A stretch of 64,000 nt of DNA from Burkholderia sp. WAC0059. Its GTDB lineage: Bacteria; Pseudomonadota; Gammaproteobacteria; Burkholderiales; Burkholderiaceae. The stretch spans positions 124,001 to 188,000 of the forward strand of contig NZ_PNEO01000005.1 of assembly GCF_002870125.1 (NCBI RefSeq), given 5' to 3'. The position numbers were made by a program, and so were the translations under genes. Below the pieces are notes generated by a model that was given only the letters and a program-made list of their open reading frames with translations, searched no databases and had not been told where the DNA came from. Position 1 is the first letter of the stretch. Each line of letters opens with the position of its first letter. Positions 45,301 to 56,334 of the stretch are shown here, piece by piece.

Positions 45301-48300
45301 CGTGCCCATATCGACGCCGTTCACCATGCCCGCCGTCAGCGACGAGCCCGTCAGCGTCACGTTGCCCCTGCCGGCATCGGTGCCGATCGCCGCCAGCATC
45401 GCGTTGCCGCCCGCCGTCAAGGCCGTGCCGACCGCCTGTTCGTCGTAGGTGCGATCGGTTTCCTGCCGGGTTTGACTGTCCGCGGCGACGTTGTCGTACT
45501 TCGCCTTGTCCGTGACGGTCGTGGCCGTCAGATTGCCGCCCGCAACCGCGGCCAGGTCGCCGCCCGCCATGACCTGCGCGCCCCGCAGCGTCATATCGTT
45601 GCCGCTCTGCATCGCGAGACCGCCGCCCGCCGACAGGACGCTAGTCTCGTTCGCAACGCTGTGCGCCTCCCAATGACGGTCGGCGTTCTTCTCCATCGCC
45701 TGCGTCGTGGCGGCCTGCACCGCATCGACGATCAGGTCGTGTCCAGCACCGATCGATGCATTACCGCCCGCCGTGATGGTCGCGCCGTGCACATCCAGGT
45801 CGTTGCCCGCGCTCACGGTCAGGTCGCCCGTCGAGGCCATGGCGCCCTGCCGCCCGACCAGGCTTTCGCTGAATCGGCTCTCGCCTGCGTCCGAACTGAT
45901 ACCCGTTGTGTCGACCAGCGTGGCGTTCGTGATGTCGTTGCCGGCCAGCACCGCCACCCGGCTTCCGGTGATCAGGCCCGACGCGTTCGCGACATCATGG
46001 GTAGCAGACACCACGGTCGTACCGTCGATTGCGCTGCTGCCTATCGTGCCCGCCCGGTTCACGATGTCGGTACCGGTAACGGCCGTCTGCGTGCCGCCCC
46101 GGATGACCCCGCTGTGGGTGACGCTGCCGGTCGCGTGCAGCTCAACGTCGTCGGCTGCAATCAACGCCCCCGTCGGCTGCAGATCGTCCGCATGCGTGCG
46201 CGCGAGATAAACCACCGGCGTCAGGACCTGCTGCGTACTGCCATCCGGCAACGTCACGGTTTCGCTGACGAGCCACACGATATCGCTCGTCAGTGCGTCC
46301 ATCTGGGCCGGCGTCAGCGCCGCGCCGACTTCGAGGTCGAACTGCTTCGCGACGTTGACGCCCGATGCCATCAGGGCCTGGTATTCGTCCAGGTTGTCCG
46401 GATATCCGTGCAGACGGACACCGCCCATCAGTTGCGTGATCTGGTTCCGGACGAGCTGCTCTTCGTAGAGCCCGTCGCCCAGACGTTTTGCCGCAGCCTG
46501 CGGATCGAGTCCGAGCTGCTGCAGCATGTAGTCGCTGGAAATGAAGGTCGCGTAACCCGTGAAGCGCGGATCGGTCTCGACCAGGTACGGTGCGTCCGGT
46601 ACGGCGTGCAGCGAATACAGGTCGCTCGCCGGCAGCGTGATGTGCAGCAGGCCCGAGCTGTCCGCAGCCGTCTGCGGAGCGCCCGCCTTCTGGCCGGCCA
46701 GTAGCGCGTTCGCGCCGAGCGTGCCGCCGGTCGCGCCCGCCGCGGAATTCGCCGCTGCGACGTTCGTGTTGTGGATATCGGTGCCGCTGATGCCGACTGC
46801 ACTGCCCGCGATGATCGTGCCGCCCGTCCCGCCGATGACGATCGGCGCCAGCACGACGGACGGCTCGACCACCTGGCCCACGTCCCGCGTGATGTCCTCG
46901 TTCCATGCATAGGTCGAAACGACGTCCTGCGTCTGGTACTGGTAGAGCGTCTGGCCGACGTTGTCGACGGTCGTATCGCCGTAATCGCCGCTGCCGGGCG
47001 CACCCTCCTGAGTCGTGCCGCCGATCCGGATCGAACCACCCGCCGCCATCGCGCTGTAGTCGTTGTCCAGCGTGCCGACGTTCGCGAGCGTCATGTTCCC
47101 GCCCGCGAGCAGTCGCCCCTGCTGCGCTTCCGGCCCCACCACCTGGTCCTGCTGCGTGGTCGTGATGGTGTCGCGCGCGATCTCGACGCGCTGGTAGCCG
47201 TTGTGCCCATCGCTGCGGGACGGATATTCGGTCGACGGCAGATAGTTGATGCCGGGGTCGTAATCGTCCCAGTAGTTGACGGTGACCGTGCCGTCGCCGT
47301 TGTCCGTGATCGCGTTGTACCAGATGGTCTGCCGCTGGCCGTTTACGTCGACGACGAGCCCGTCGGCGTCGGCCTGCGGTCCCGAAACCTCCGATACGAT
47401 CTGCGACCGGGAGAACGTCGCATCGACCGGATTCCGGTAGCCGTCATCCCACACCGCCTGAGGGCAGGACGAATGGTTGTCGGCATTGCCGGTCGCGCAT
47501 GCCATGTACTTCGGGCGTTTGGCCTCGTGCACCGTCGATACGCCGGTCGTGACCGTCTCGACGTCCGGCGCGGGCCGCGCGTTCGTCAGCGTCCGCGCGG
47601 CAATCTCGAGGTTGCCCTGCGCCTCGATGGTGGACTGGTCGTTCGTGACGGCATTCGCACGGTTCGCGAGCAGGCCGTCGGCATCGCGCGCGGCATCGGC
47701 GGCGATGTTCACGTCGCCGAGACTGAACACGTTCGCGCCGCCCATGTTCGAAATGCTGCCCGGCGAATAGAGATTCGCCTGCACCGCCGCGGCGATAACC
47801 GCCATTGCCCCCGCGTTCACGATGGACTGCGTGCCGGTCAGCGTGACCGTGTTGCCGATGAGGGTCCCGGTATTGGCCAGCGTCGCGCTGCGGGTGACGA
47901 CCGTGTCACCCTCAATGCGGCCTTCGTTGGCGATCGCGCCGGCGGCGGTGACGATCGTGCTGGCCGAGTTCAGGTCCGCGCCGGCCTGGTTGTCGACATT
48001 CACCGCGTTGACGGTCAGGCTGCCGACCGCGGCCAGCGTGCCCTGGTTCGTCAGCTTGCCCGCCACCGTGAAGGTAAGGTCGCGGTTCGCCTGTATCAGG
48101 CCGGCCGCGCCGTTCGTGTCACTGCCGTTGAGCGTGAGCACGGCGTCGAGGCCCGCAATGAGGGTCCCGTCGCCGGCGAGCCGGTTTGCCGTCAGCGTCA
48201 GATTCCGGCCGCTGCCGATTGCGCCGCCCTGGTTCGTGAGTGTGCCGGTCGCGATCGAGAGGCTGCCCAGATCGCTACCGATACGGCCCGACGTGTTGTC

Positions 48301-50244
48301 GAGCGAAGCGGCATCGAGGCTGACTGCCCCGCCGCCATCGATCGCACCGCCGGCGTTCGAGACAGCCGCGCCGGAACCGTTGAGCGTGAGATCGTTCGCA
48401 GCGGACAGCGTGCCGCCCGCGTTGTTCACCGACCTCGACTCGTCCAGCGTCAGGTCGTGGCCCGCGACGATCCGGGCGCCGTCGGTATTCGAGAGCGACT
48501 GGCCCGATATCGTGACGTCGCCGTTGCCGCCAATCAGGCCGCCGTTCGTGTTCGTCAGCGCGCCCATCGCCGAGATTGTCGTCGTGCCTATCCCGCCGTT
48601 GGAGATCGCACCGCCGTCGTTCGCGATGTCTTGCGCTGCAATGCCCAGCGTGCCGTTCGCCTGCACGGTGCCGCCTTCGTTGTCGAGCACGTCCGACACG
48701 GCGATATGTGCCGCCCCGGTGCCCGTCTGCTCGATGGTGCCGCCGCGGTTCGCGAGGTGGCCCGCTACGATCTCGAGCTGCGGCGCATTGAGCCGACCGC
48801 CGCTGTTGTCGAGCGTGCCGGCCGCGCGGGCGGCAATGGCGCCGCCCGCGCCCGTGGCGGCATCCGCGAGATCGAGGTCGCCTTCGCCGACGGTGAGGGC
48901 GAGCACCGTCCCCGCCCAGGTCTGCGCGCCGGACAGGTCGAGCCCGGTACCGCGCAGCGTCACCGTCCCCGGCGCGACGTTCCGGCCCGTGGCCGACAGC
49001 GCGCCCGAGGCCGTGACGGCCAGGTTCCCCAACGGCGTGCCGACGAGCGAACCGTCGTCGTCGATGCCGGCCGCGAGCAGCCCCGTCGAGGCAACGTTGC
49101 CCGCGTTCGCCGTCGTGTCCTGCCGCGCCGCCAGCGTCCCGCTGTTCGCGAGCGTGCCGGCCGCATCGACCAGCGTATTCCGTCTCGCGTAAATCGTGCC
49201 GCCGTTGTCCACGCTCCCTGCCGCGATCGCCACGTCGCCGCTCGCCGTGGCCTGGCCCGACTGGACGAGCTGTCCGTCCGTCGTCAACGTCAGGTCGCCC
49301 GTCTGAGCGGCAAGCACGCCGGCGTTGTTAACCCCGACGCCCTTGCCCGTGCCCACCAACGCGATGCGGTTCGCGTACATGCCTCCGAGCTGCGACACGT
49401 CGATAGATACCGCCGGCGCGGCATCGTTCCCTGCAACAGGCGTGGGCGCGAGGCTCGCGTAATCGACCCGGTTCGAGCCGGTCACCGCATTGAGCGTATT
49501 CGCGTAAAGCGCGGCATTGACTTGCACAGCGCGTGCAATCAGATCCACCTCGTCGACATTCGAGGCATTCAGACCCGCGCCCTGGACAGTGAGACGGCCG
49601 CCCGTGACGCTGAATCCGGCCAGGCTGCCGTTCGCGTCGAAGAATGGGGTACCGGTCGTGAGAACGCCGCGCGTGGTGTTGATGAACCCGCCGCCGTCCA
49701 CGACGATCCCCGAGGGATTGGCCACGACCACGTCGGCCCGGCTGCCCGCCACCTCGAGATAACCGTGCAACTGGCCTGGCGAATTGCCGTCGACCTGGTT
49801 GACGATGATTCTCGCGGCATCGTGCGCGCCGAAGTTCGGATTGCCGTTGATCTGGCCGCCAAGCTGCGTACGGGTGATCGTGGGCGAGTTGTTGAGAATC
49901 GCCCCCGCCCGCTGCACATCGAACCGCGAATAGGTGTTGAGCGACACCCCCGCTCCCGACGGCTTCGTGATGTCGACCTGCTCGATGCCGCTCGCGGTAT
50001 GGACGACGTTCGGTGCATATGCTCCGGAAGGCGCGATCTGCGCACCGGACGGGACGGGTGCAAGCCCCGAAAGGACAAGCACTGCAAACGCCACATGATG
50101 CATCGCGAACGGTCTGGCATGGAGCAAGACCCATTCCGGTTGGCCGATCGCAACGCCGCTGCCGTGTCTGTTTGCGGTTTCCCCGACCGCAACGGCCATC
50201 CTTTCTTTGGTCGACCAGACAGGCCGGTCATCGTTCTCGTTCAT
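42334..50244 (-). CDS. cdiA: Contact-dependent inhibition toxin CdiA (giant filamentous haemagglutinin-type)
   Basis: The 2636-residue protein begins with an extended signal region typical of two-partner exoproteins (RMAVAVGETANRHG then HVAFAVLVLSGLAPVPSGA). The TPS secretion domain follows (SRFDVQRAGAILNNSP, VVVANPSGIVVDGGG near residues 100-165), then a long beta-helix of FHA-type repeats rich in Ala-Gly-Asn-Thr. At the far end the pretoxin boundary ELYNRQLHPDERT (residue 2396) is the (E/Q)LYN demarcation used in Burkholderia. After it lie 241 residues including a Gly/Ala-rich hydrophobic region (VANVAGGVSTAAGRFGAITAAGATL). This suggests a membrane-acting toxin. ATG 50244 is favoured over TTG 50304. 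The 3' end drops in GC. Confidence 0.88.
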   Translation of the reverse strand: MNENDDRPVWSTKERMAVAVGETANRHGSGVAIGQPEWVLLHARPFAMHHVAFAVLVLSGLAPVPSGAQIAPSGAYAPNVVHTASGIEQVDITKPSGAGVSLNTYSRFDVQRAGAILNNSPTITRTQLGGQINGNPNFGAHDAARIIVNQVDGNSPGQLHGYLEVAGSRADVVVANPSGIVVDGGGFINTTRGVLTTGTPFFDANGSLAGFSVTGGRLTVQGAGLNASNVDEVDLIARAVQVNAALYANTLNAVTGSNRVDYASLAPTPVAGNDAAPAVSIDVSQLGGMYANRIALVGTGKGVGVNNAGVLAAQTGDLTLTTDGQLVQSGQATASGDVAIAAGSVDNGGTIYARRNTLVDAAGTLANSGTLAARQDTTANAGNVASTGLLAAGIDDDGSLVGTPLGNLAVTASGALSATGRNVAPGTVTLRGTGLDLSGAQTWAGTVLALTVGEGDLDLADAATGAGGAIAARAAGTLDNSGGRLNAPQLEIVAGHLANRGGTIEQTGTGAAHIAVSDVLDNEGGTVQANGTLGIAAQDIANDGGAISNGGIGTTTISAMGALTNTNGGLIGGNGDVTISGQSLSNTDGARIVAGHDLTLDESRSVNNAGGTLSAANDLTLNGSGAAVSNAGGAIDGGGAVSLDAASLDNTSGRIGSDLGSLSIATGTLTNQGGAIGSGRNLTLTANRLAGDGTLIAGLDAVLTLNGSDTNGAAGLIQANRDLTFTVAGKLTNQGTLAAVGSLTVNAVNVDNQAGADLNSASTIVTAAGAIANEGRIEGDTVVTRSATLANTGTLIGNTVTLTGTQSIVNAGAMAVIAAAVQANLYSPGSISNMGGANVFSLGDVNIAADAARDADGLLANRANAVTNDQSTIEAQGNLEIAARTLTNARPAPDVETVTTGVSTVHEAKRPKYMACATGNADNHSSCPQAVWDDGYRNPVDATFSRSQIVSEVSGPQADADGLVVDVNGQRQTIWYNAITDNGDGTVTVNYWDDYDPGINYLPSTEYPSRSDGHNGYQRVEIARDTITTTQQDQVVGPEAQQGRLLAGGNMTLANVGTLDNDYSAMAAGGSIRIGGTTQEGAPGSGDYGDTTVDNVGQTLYQYQTQDVVSTYAWNEDITRDVGQVVEPSVVLAPIVIGGTGGTIIAGSAVGISGTDIHNTNVAAANSAAGATGGTLGANALLAGQKAGAPQTAADSSGLLHITLPASDLYSLHAVPDAPYLVETDPRFTGYATFISSDYMLQQLGLDPQAAAKRLGDGLYEEQLVRNQITQLMGGVRLHGYPDNLDEYQALMASGVNVAKQFDLEVGAALTPAQMDALTSDIVWLVSETVTLPDGSTQQVLTPVVYLARTHADDLQPTGALIAADDVELHATGSVTHSGVIRGGTQTAVTGTDIVNRAGTIGSSAIDGTTVVSATHDVANASGLITGSRVAVLAGNDITNATLVDTTGISSDAGESRFSESLVGRQGAMASTGDLTVSAGNDLDVHGATITAGGNASIGAGHDLIVDAVQAATTQAMEKNADRHWEAHSVANETSVLSAGGGLAMQSGNDMTLRGAQVMAGGDLAAVAGGNLTATTVTDKAKYDNVAADSQTRQETDRTYDEQAVGTALTAGGNAMLAAIGTDAGRGNVTLTGSSLTAGMVNGVDMGTGAANIAATGNVTLGEAREAHDSGQSVASRRGSFVSGSTSDTMQDTHANVGVGSTVSGNSVNLSSGNDLTVQGSSVVGTHDVNLAAAGNVDITTSQDAATQDRYDHQTHSGLMTSGLSVTIGHQSLTDTDQTSTVTNNVSVIGSSTGNVSVTAGHDLALTGSEVVAGRNVALTGQNVTVNAAYDTYDASQAQQFSQSGLSIGMGGGLLGLGQAMAGTVRQGVQSGDSRLAAVQGVEAAELAYQNRGAIGETANVVSNGDVSQAASNLQVQVSIGSSHSSSNATTSMASAKGSSIIGNGNVVVTATGQPDSAGTPDGHANGNAQADTGDIAMTGATVMGQNVVLDANDTITLQSAQSAGQDSSSNRSGGWSAGAAFGVTDKSAGFGIFGGMSNAHGRGNGSSVTQGNTTVMAGNTLAMSSGGDMTLSGAQVSGNTALVNVGGNLTMTSRQDTSNYANNQHVSAIGGSLTYGAGGSANVSVGHTGIDSSYASVAQQTGIVAGAGGFDVNVAGHTQLNGAEIASAAPAESNRLVTGSLGFSNIENSMLYSGSSEGFSLQGGPGFAQMGGNAGGVTQAAVSPGTITVRPDQQDGTDSTEGLSRDTANANQTVKNTFDLQRVQSDLAFAQAFGRAATYAAGQVADQLEGRNPAFAEGGVARNAMHAAVAAIGAALSGGNMAGAVGGSLTGDALQSLARPIIDQAVAQVPLEDQVALRNALNEIVATAGGAAGGGLAGESSSGVVAGTGAAIDDELYNRQLHPDERTLAKHIAQKSAGQYTQEQVEDQMRIMGMCAAGGGCVSLDVAEELNGRTPTDPGAQWINTGLTNANGNPLVIQSLPEANQALQMFIMENYNSATPGQVPSLFTYLPTPVPTDVRGMVANVAGGVSTAAGRFGAITAAGATLVPPPYSSALQAAAFAGTTTGWIADFVSQLARPDPGAYVASGVVDVTLGGLANKYPLTGPVITEIGAQIKDINSVKKAGNDLNNALGVRK
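42337..43059 (-). other. CdiA-CT toxin module (boundary ELYN to stop)
   Basis: From the GAG of ELYN at 43059 to the end of cdiA. Its base composition falls markedly toward the 3' end and into the immunity gene: 42181-42240, in the adjacent cdiI, has only 25 G/C of 60. The encoded region has no recognisable nuclease or deaminase motif. Hydrophobic alanine/glycine segments suggest a membrane target. The function is inferred, partly from the membrane-type immunity gene. Confidence 0.55.
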
Positions 50245-50322
50245 CGCCCCAGATGCCTCGTTCAACCCGGACAGAATCGGGCACCCGTGCACGCTACAGG
50301 GCAAAAAGAAAGGAAGTTGTAA

Positions 50323-50350
50323 AAATTAAAATAAGGCTGAGACCTGTCAA
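50323..50350 (-). promoter_or_regulatory. Promoter of the CDI operon
   Basis: On the minus strand a perfect TTGACA (50350 to 50345) and TAATTT (50328 to 50323) are 16 bases apart in an AT-rich stretch about 80 bases upstream of the cdiA start. Confidence 0.6.
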
Positions 50351-50468
50351 ATTCCGGAGTCTGAGCATCGTCTCGCCACGACGATCTCTCGTCCGAAACC
50401 GCGTCGCCATCGACAACGGACTCGCGCCGTCGCGCTATCGAACCTCAGCCGCGAAACCACGCGGCCCC

Positions 50469-51578
50469 TCAAAACGACGTCAACAACCCGATGCGCGAGA
50501 GCACCTGATTCCGGCTGCTGGACTGGCTGTCGGCCGCCGGCAGCCCGTTGATCCACGCGCCCGCGTCGTCGCTGTTCGTCCGCTGGTAGATGGCTTCCGC
50601 GTAGAGTTTCGTGCGCGGCGAAAGCGCGTACGAGAGCGTCGCGGTGAACTGGTTGGCCGCCGCGCCGCCGACGGCCTCGTTGCCCTTCATGTAGGTGTAG
50701 TCGAGCGCGCCCGACCACGGGCCGCCCAGGTTGCCGCTCGCCCCCATCTTGTAGACGTCGACCGCCGCGCCCGATTCCGTATTCTGCGTGCGCGTGAACA
50801 GCAGCGTCGTCCTCACCCGCCGGAACCGATAACGCAGCCCCGCGCCCCAGGTACGGATGCCCTCGTGTCCGTCGTCGAATTCGGGGTACTTCACGTCGAC
50901 GTAGGCCAGGCCCAGCGCGAACGCGTCGTACCCGTAGTTCAGGCCGAAGCTCGTCGTCGAGTCCGCCGATACCGAACCGGGCGTGCCGCCGAAGCCGTAC
51001 AGTCCGCCAGCGGACAACCCGTCGAACGACGGGCTCTGATACTTGACCGAATCCGTCACGCGCTCGGTGCCGCCCATCCGGTCGAAGTCGAACGAGCCCG
51101 TCGGATTGCCGGGAATGTCGAGGCGGGCGAACGGCCCCTGGCGGAAGTCGTAGAGGCCGCCGTAGGTGAAGGCGTCGTCGAAGCCCTTGACCGTCAGCGA
51201 ATCGGTCATGAAGTCGTATTGCGTGCCCGCCGTGAAGCTGCCGTACCGGTCGCTCGCGAGCCCGACCAGCGCCGTGCGGTTGAACACTTCGCCCGCGGAC
51301 GGCACGGTCGTCCCGTTGCCGACGTTGAATTGCGAGGTCAGGTTGAAGAGCGCGCGCCAGTCGCCGCCCAGCGCTTCCTGCCCCCGGATCGAGAACGTAT
51401 CGGGCGCGGCGATGCCGCTGTCGAGGAACGCCGTCGAATGTCCGTTCTCGTTGCTGACGTAAGTAACGCCGCTGTCGATCATCCCGCTCAGCGAAACGCC
51501 GTCGGCAAAGGCCCGCCCGGACAGGCCCCCGAGCGCCGCCAACAGGCACGACCACTGCGCGAATCGGATGGTTTTCAT
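50469..51578 (-). CDS. General porin (Gram-negative, Burkholderia OpcP type)
   Basis: The 369-residue outer-membrane protein has a signal peptide (RFAQWSCLLAALGGLSGRAFA) followed by DGVSLSGMIDSGVTYVSNENGH. Family segments are IRGQEALGGDWRALFNLTSQFNVGNG, ALVGLASDRYGSFTAGTQYDFMTD, YQSPSFDGLSAGGLYGFGG and the C-terminal aromatic RIGLLTSF. These match trimeric porins of Burkholderia, with a terminal Phe needed for assembly. ATG 51578 is chosen because it starts the signal peptide. It lies divergent from groES over a 379-base spacer. Confidence 0.9.
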   Translation of the reverse strand: MKTIRFAQWSCLLAALGGLSGRAFADGVSLSGMIDSGVTYVSNENGHSTAFLDSGIAAPDTFSIRGQEALGGDWRALFNLTSQFNVGNGTTVPSAGEVFNRTALVGLASDRYGSFTAGTQYDFMTDSLTVKGFDDAFTYGGLYDFRQGPFARLDIPGNPTGSFDFDRMGGTERVTDSVKYQSPSFDGLSAGGLYGFGGTPGSVSADSTTSFGLNYGYDAFALGLAYVDVKYPEFDDGHEGIRTWGAGLRYRFRRVRTTLLFTRTQNTESGAAVDVYKMGASGNLGGPWSGALDYTYMKGNEAVGGAAANQFTATLSYALSPRTKLYAEAIYQRTNSDDAGAWINGLPAADSQSSSRNQVLSRIGLLTSF

Positions 51579-51957
51579 ACTGGATGGATCGACGAAAAGC
51601 CGGCAAGCGGAAAATCGGGCCCGCGTCGGTCCGATCGCCCGGCCGGGCCGACGGGAGAGCCGCACTATAAAGCGGCCGGCGCCGCCCAGACTGCCAAAGG
51701 CTTCGGCGTTTCGGACAATCTCCGCAATGCGCCGAACCGCGTTGCGGCCAGCCCGCCGGCGCCGCGCCGCCCCTGCCGGAGCACCGATTATCGCCTCGTC
51801 CCGTGCAAATCAACGGGCGCGATAAGGTTCTGGCAATCCGTTATTGGATTTGCGAAGCACGGCTTCTTATACTCGTCTGCCGTCAGCACTCCCTTTCGAG
51901 GCGTGCCCGATTTTCCCGGGATATTCCGTTCCATTTCGTTTCAGAGGACATCCATCC
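51579..51957. other. 379-base divergent region between porin and groESL
   Basis: No gene is credible. The right-hand half holds the groES promoter and CIRCE-like repeat. On the minus strand a TATAGT (about 51664-51669) may be a -10 element for the porin, but it lacks a well-placed -35. Confidence 0.5.
51844..51909 (+). promoter_or_regulatory. Promoter with CIRCE-like inverted repeat upstream of groES
   Basis: TTGGAT (51844-51849) and TATACT (51868-51873) are 18 bases apart. Just after the expected start point TCAGCACTC (51883-51891) matches the left CIRCE half-site at 8 of 9 bases. After a nine-base spacer GCGTGCCCG (51901-51909) matches the right half at only 5 of 9. HrcA control is possible but the right half is degraded. 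Confidence 0.4.
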
Positions 51958-53899
<1,942 letters not shown>

Positions 53900-53925
53900 C
53901 GTGTAGGTAAGTCCCCCGCCGACGC

Positions 53926-53954
53926 GACGGCGCCCCCGGCACGGAGGCGCCGTC
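53926..53954 (+). terminator. Terminator hairpin after groEL
   Basis: A perfect 9-bp stem (GACGGCGCC/GGCGCCGTC) with an 11-base loop lies 26 bases after the groEL stop. A short TTTC stretch follows, but no clean T-run. Confidence 0.6.
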
Positions 53955-54034
53955 CGGTGGTTTCTTCCGAAGGCAGTGCCTCACGCTGCCCGGACACGGC
54001 CGCAAAAGCGCAGCGCTCATCGGTCAAACGCGGG

Positions 54035-54964
54035 TCAAACGCCCTGCCCCCGAGTCAGGCGGGCCGCCCAGAACGCGCGCAATCCCTCGCGAAACGCGTC
54101 CTCGCCGTATTCGAGCGATTTCGCCGTCGCCGCGCGCGCATAGGACGACTGCGCCCCCTCCCGCGCGAAGCACTCGATCGCCCGCGCGAGCCCCTCGGCG
54201 AATCCGACGATCTCGTCCGCCTCGACCCAGATGCCGTTCTCCGCCTGCGCGTAATCGTGGCCGGCGCCGCCGTGGTCGCCGACCACGATGCACCCGCTTC
54301 GCATCGCTTCGAGAACCGAGAGGCTGATCGCCTCGAGATTCGAGAAAGCCGCGTAAATCGCGCACTCCCCCAATACCCCGGCAACCTGCGCGCGCGACAT
54401 CTTCGCGATCTCCACCCACGGAACGTCCGCGAACTCCGGATGGCGCGCGGCAAACAGGCCCCTCACCGCGCCGGACTCGACGGGCAGCTTCCTCGGCGAA
54501 TAGGCGATCTTCAGTTGCTTGGCGGCGGGCCTGAAGTAGTCGGGGATGAAGGGGGGAACGACGCTGATCGATCCGGCATAGCCGGACTGCCTGACGACCG
54601 CCGCGTTTCCGTACGACGGGCAGATCATGTGGCCGAACTTCGCGCTGTCGAGCGACTTGAGCCCGGCCAGCACGTTGAAGTAGTAAAACGAGTTCTGGTT
54701 GTGGACGACCACCCGGCACGGCAGCGATTTCGCGTACTCGAACAGGCGCGCGTCGTTCTCCGGAATCACGAGCCAGTCGTCCGCCTTCGGATTCGCATCG
54801 AGGATCGGCGTCGAGCCCGGCGGCAGCATCGGCGCTTCGCCGCGCCCCGTGTGGAGCATCGTGGCCGGGAAACCCATCGACTGCAGCGCCGTCACGTGCT
54901 CGATGTTGACGAAGTCACCGCCCGTTGCAGGCTGCTTGTAGGCGAAATAATAGATATTCGACAT
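54035..54964 (-). CDS. Glycosyltransferase (GT-B fold, group 1-like)
   Basis: The 309-residue protein starts MSNIYYFAYKQPATGGDFVNIEHVTALQSMGF, with a nucleotide-sugar/acceptor N-domain. The C-domain has the family segment EAISLSVLEAMRSGCIVVGDHGGAGHDYA, whose Glu-x7-Glu pattern (E in LEAIS and E in LEAM) marks the donor-binding site. It would transfer a sugar to a polysaccharide, protein or small molecule. No other polysaccharide genes are beside it, so the role is open. Start ATG 54964 is preferred over an upstream in-frame ATG in a less conserved region. Confidence 0.72.
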   Translation of the reverse strand: MSNIYYFAYKQPATGGDFVNIEHVTALQSMGFPATMLHTGRGEAPMLPPGSTPILDANPKADDWLVIPENDARLFEYAKSLPCRVVVHNQNSFYYFNVLAGLKSLDSAKFGHMICPSYGNAAVVRQSGYAGSISVVPPFIPDYFRPAAKQLKIAYSPRKLPVESGAVRGLFAARHPEFADVPWVEIAKMSRAQVAGVLGECAIYAAFSNLEAISLSVLEAMRSGCIVVGDHGGAGHDYAQAENGIWVEADEIVGFAEGLARAIECFAREGAQSSYARAATAKSLEYGEDAFREGLRAFWAARLTRGQGV

Positions 54965-55191
54965 GTCTGCATTCTTTGAAGCGTTCACATGCGGTCGGCG
55001 CCGGTTATACCACACCGAATACGGCCCCGAACGGCCGATCGCGGGCCGACGCCGCCTGCCCTTCGCCTGCCCTTCGTCGACCCTCGCCGGGACATCGCCG
55101 GCATATGGTTCTGACTAAAAAGTCGTTGCCGGAGCGCCCCGCCGACGCCATCCTGCAACGTTCCGGTTCCTCCGCCGCCCGGCTTGCGCCC

Positions 55192-56172
55192 ATGTCCTCC
55201 GCCTCCGCCGACAACATGACCGACTGGCTGCTCGCCGGTCTCGAACTGAAGAGCACGGTGTTTCACGTCGGCCAGTACTGCGGGACGTGGCAGGCCTCGA
55301 CCGCGGGGCGGCACCTCGCCAGCTTCCACGTCGTGCTGTACGGCGAATGCTGGCTGCACCTCGCCGCCGCGCCCGGGCGCGAAGCGCAAAGCATCCGGCT
55401 CGGCGCGGGCGACGCGGCCTTCCTGCTGCGCGACGTCCCGCACTGCCTGTCGCCGTCGGCCGAACCGCCGCCGCCCGGCAGCGAAACCGCGCGCGTCGGC
55501 GCGATGTCGCCGCTCGAGCCCGACGCGGCCCGTGCGTTGACGCCGGACGGCGTCGGCATCGCCTGCGGATTCTTCGAGTTCGCCTCGGCGCTCGACGGGC
55601 TGCTCGTCAGCCTGCTGCCCGAGCGGATCGTCGCGCGCCACGGCCATCCGTCCCTCGCCGGCGCCCGCACGCTCTTCGGCCTGATCCGCGACGAGGCGCT
55701 GCGCGACGCCGATTCGCCGTCGCCGGTCCTCGCCCGCCTTACCAGCCTGCTGTTCGTCTACGCGCTGCGCGCGCTCGGGCACGACGAGCGGGCCGCGCCG
55801 AGCTTCTGGCGACTCATGCGAGACCCGGCCTTCGCCCCGCTCGCGAGCGCGATCGTCGAATCGCCCGCGCGCCCCTGGACGACCCAGACGATGGCCGCGT
55901 TCGTCCACATGTCCCGCTCGCGCTTCTGCCGGCGGTTCGGCGAGCTGTCGGGCCAGCCGCCCGCGCAGTTTCTCGCGCTCGTGCGCATGAAGCTGGCCGC
56001 CGCGATGCTCGCGCACGGCGCCTCCATGGCCGAGGCCGCCGAACGCGTCGGCTACCGGTCGGAATCCGCGTTCGCGCAGGCGTTCCGGCGCGTGACGGGC
56101 GTCCAGCCCGGCTCCTGGCGCCGCTCGCACCCGAGCGCCCATACTCCCCGCCCAACCTTCGCCGCCGACTGA
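55192..56172 (+). CDS. AraC-family regulator (cupin-type sensor)
   Basis: The 326-residue protein has an N-terminal cupin-like sensor (LKSTVFHVGQYCGTWQASTAGRHLASFHVVLYGECWLHL). The C-terminal AraC domain is WTTQTMAAFVHMSRSRFCRRFGELSGQPPAQFLALVRMKLAAAMLAHGASMAEAAERVGYRSESAFAQAFRRVTGVQPGSWR. The signature is intact. Two other in-frame starts lie upstream (55105) or downstream (55213). Its target is likely the 56335 gene, which follows 162 bases away. Confidence 0.85.
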   Translation: MSSASADNMTDWLLAGLELKSTVFHVGQYCGTWQASTAGRHLASFHVVLYGECWLHLAAAPGREAQSIRLGAGDAAFLLRDVPHCLSPSAEPPPPGSETARVGAMSPLEPDAARALTPDGVGIACGFFEFASALDGLLVSLLPERIVARHGHPSLAGARTLFGLIRDEALRDADSPSPVLARLTSLLFVYALRALGHDERAAPSFWRLMRDPAFAPLASAIVESPARPWTTQTMAAFVHMSRSRFCRRFGELSGQPPAQFLALVRMKLAAAMLAHGASMAEAAERVGYRSESAFAQAFRRVTGVQPGSWRRSHPSAHTPRPTFAAD

Positions 56173-56334
56173 ATCGCCGTCCATCGCGCTCCTGCGGGCC
56201 GGGCCCGCCGTCCGCCGAACCGCCGCGACGGCTGGACAATCGCGCATGAATTGGAGACGATTCCGTCTTGTCCGCCTCGCCGGATAGCGGGGAAAATGAA
56301 CGTTTCCCCCGTGTTCCCTGGCCAAGGAGTCCCG

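Noticed and set aside
50245-50304. Longer CdiA start at TTG 50304
   Set aside because: TTG without a clear ribosome site, and the added residues precede the extended signal region without improving it.
46771-50322. 1183-residue open frame antisense to cdiA
   Set aside because: It is the opposite-strand shadow of a repetitive high-GC gene; the protein is Arg/Ala/Val-rich with no known motif and no start signal.
54925-55191. Upstream extension of the AraC gene
   Set aside because: Extension overlaps the divergent glycosyltransferase start and is Ser/Arg/Pro-rich, not like the regulator family.
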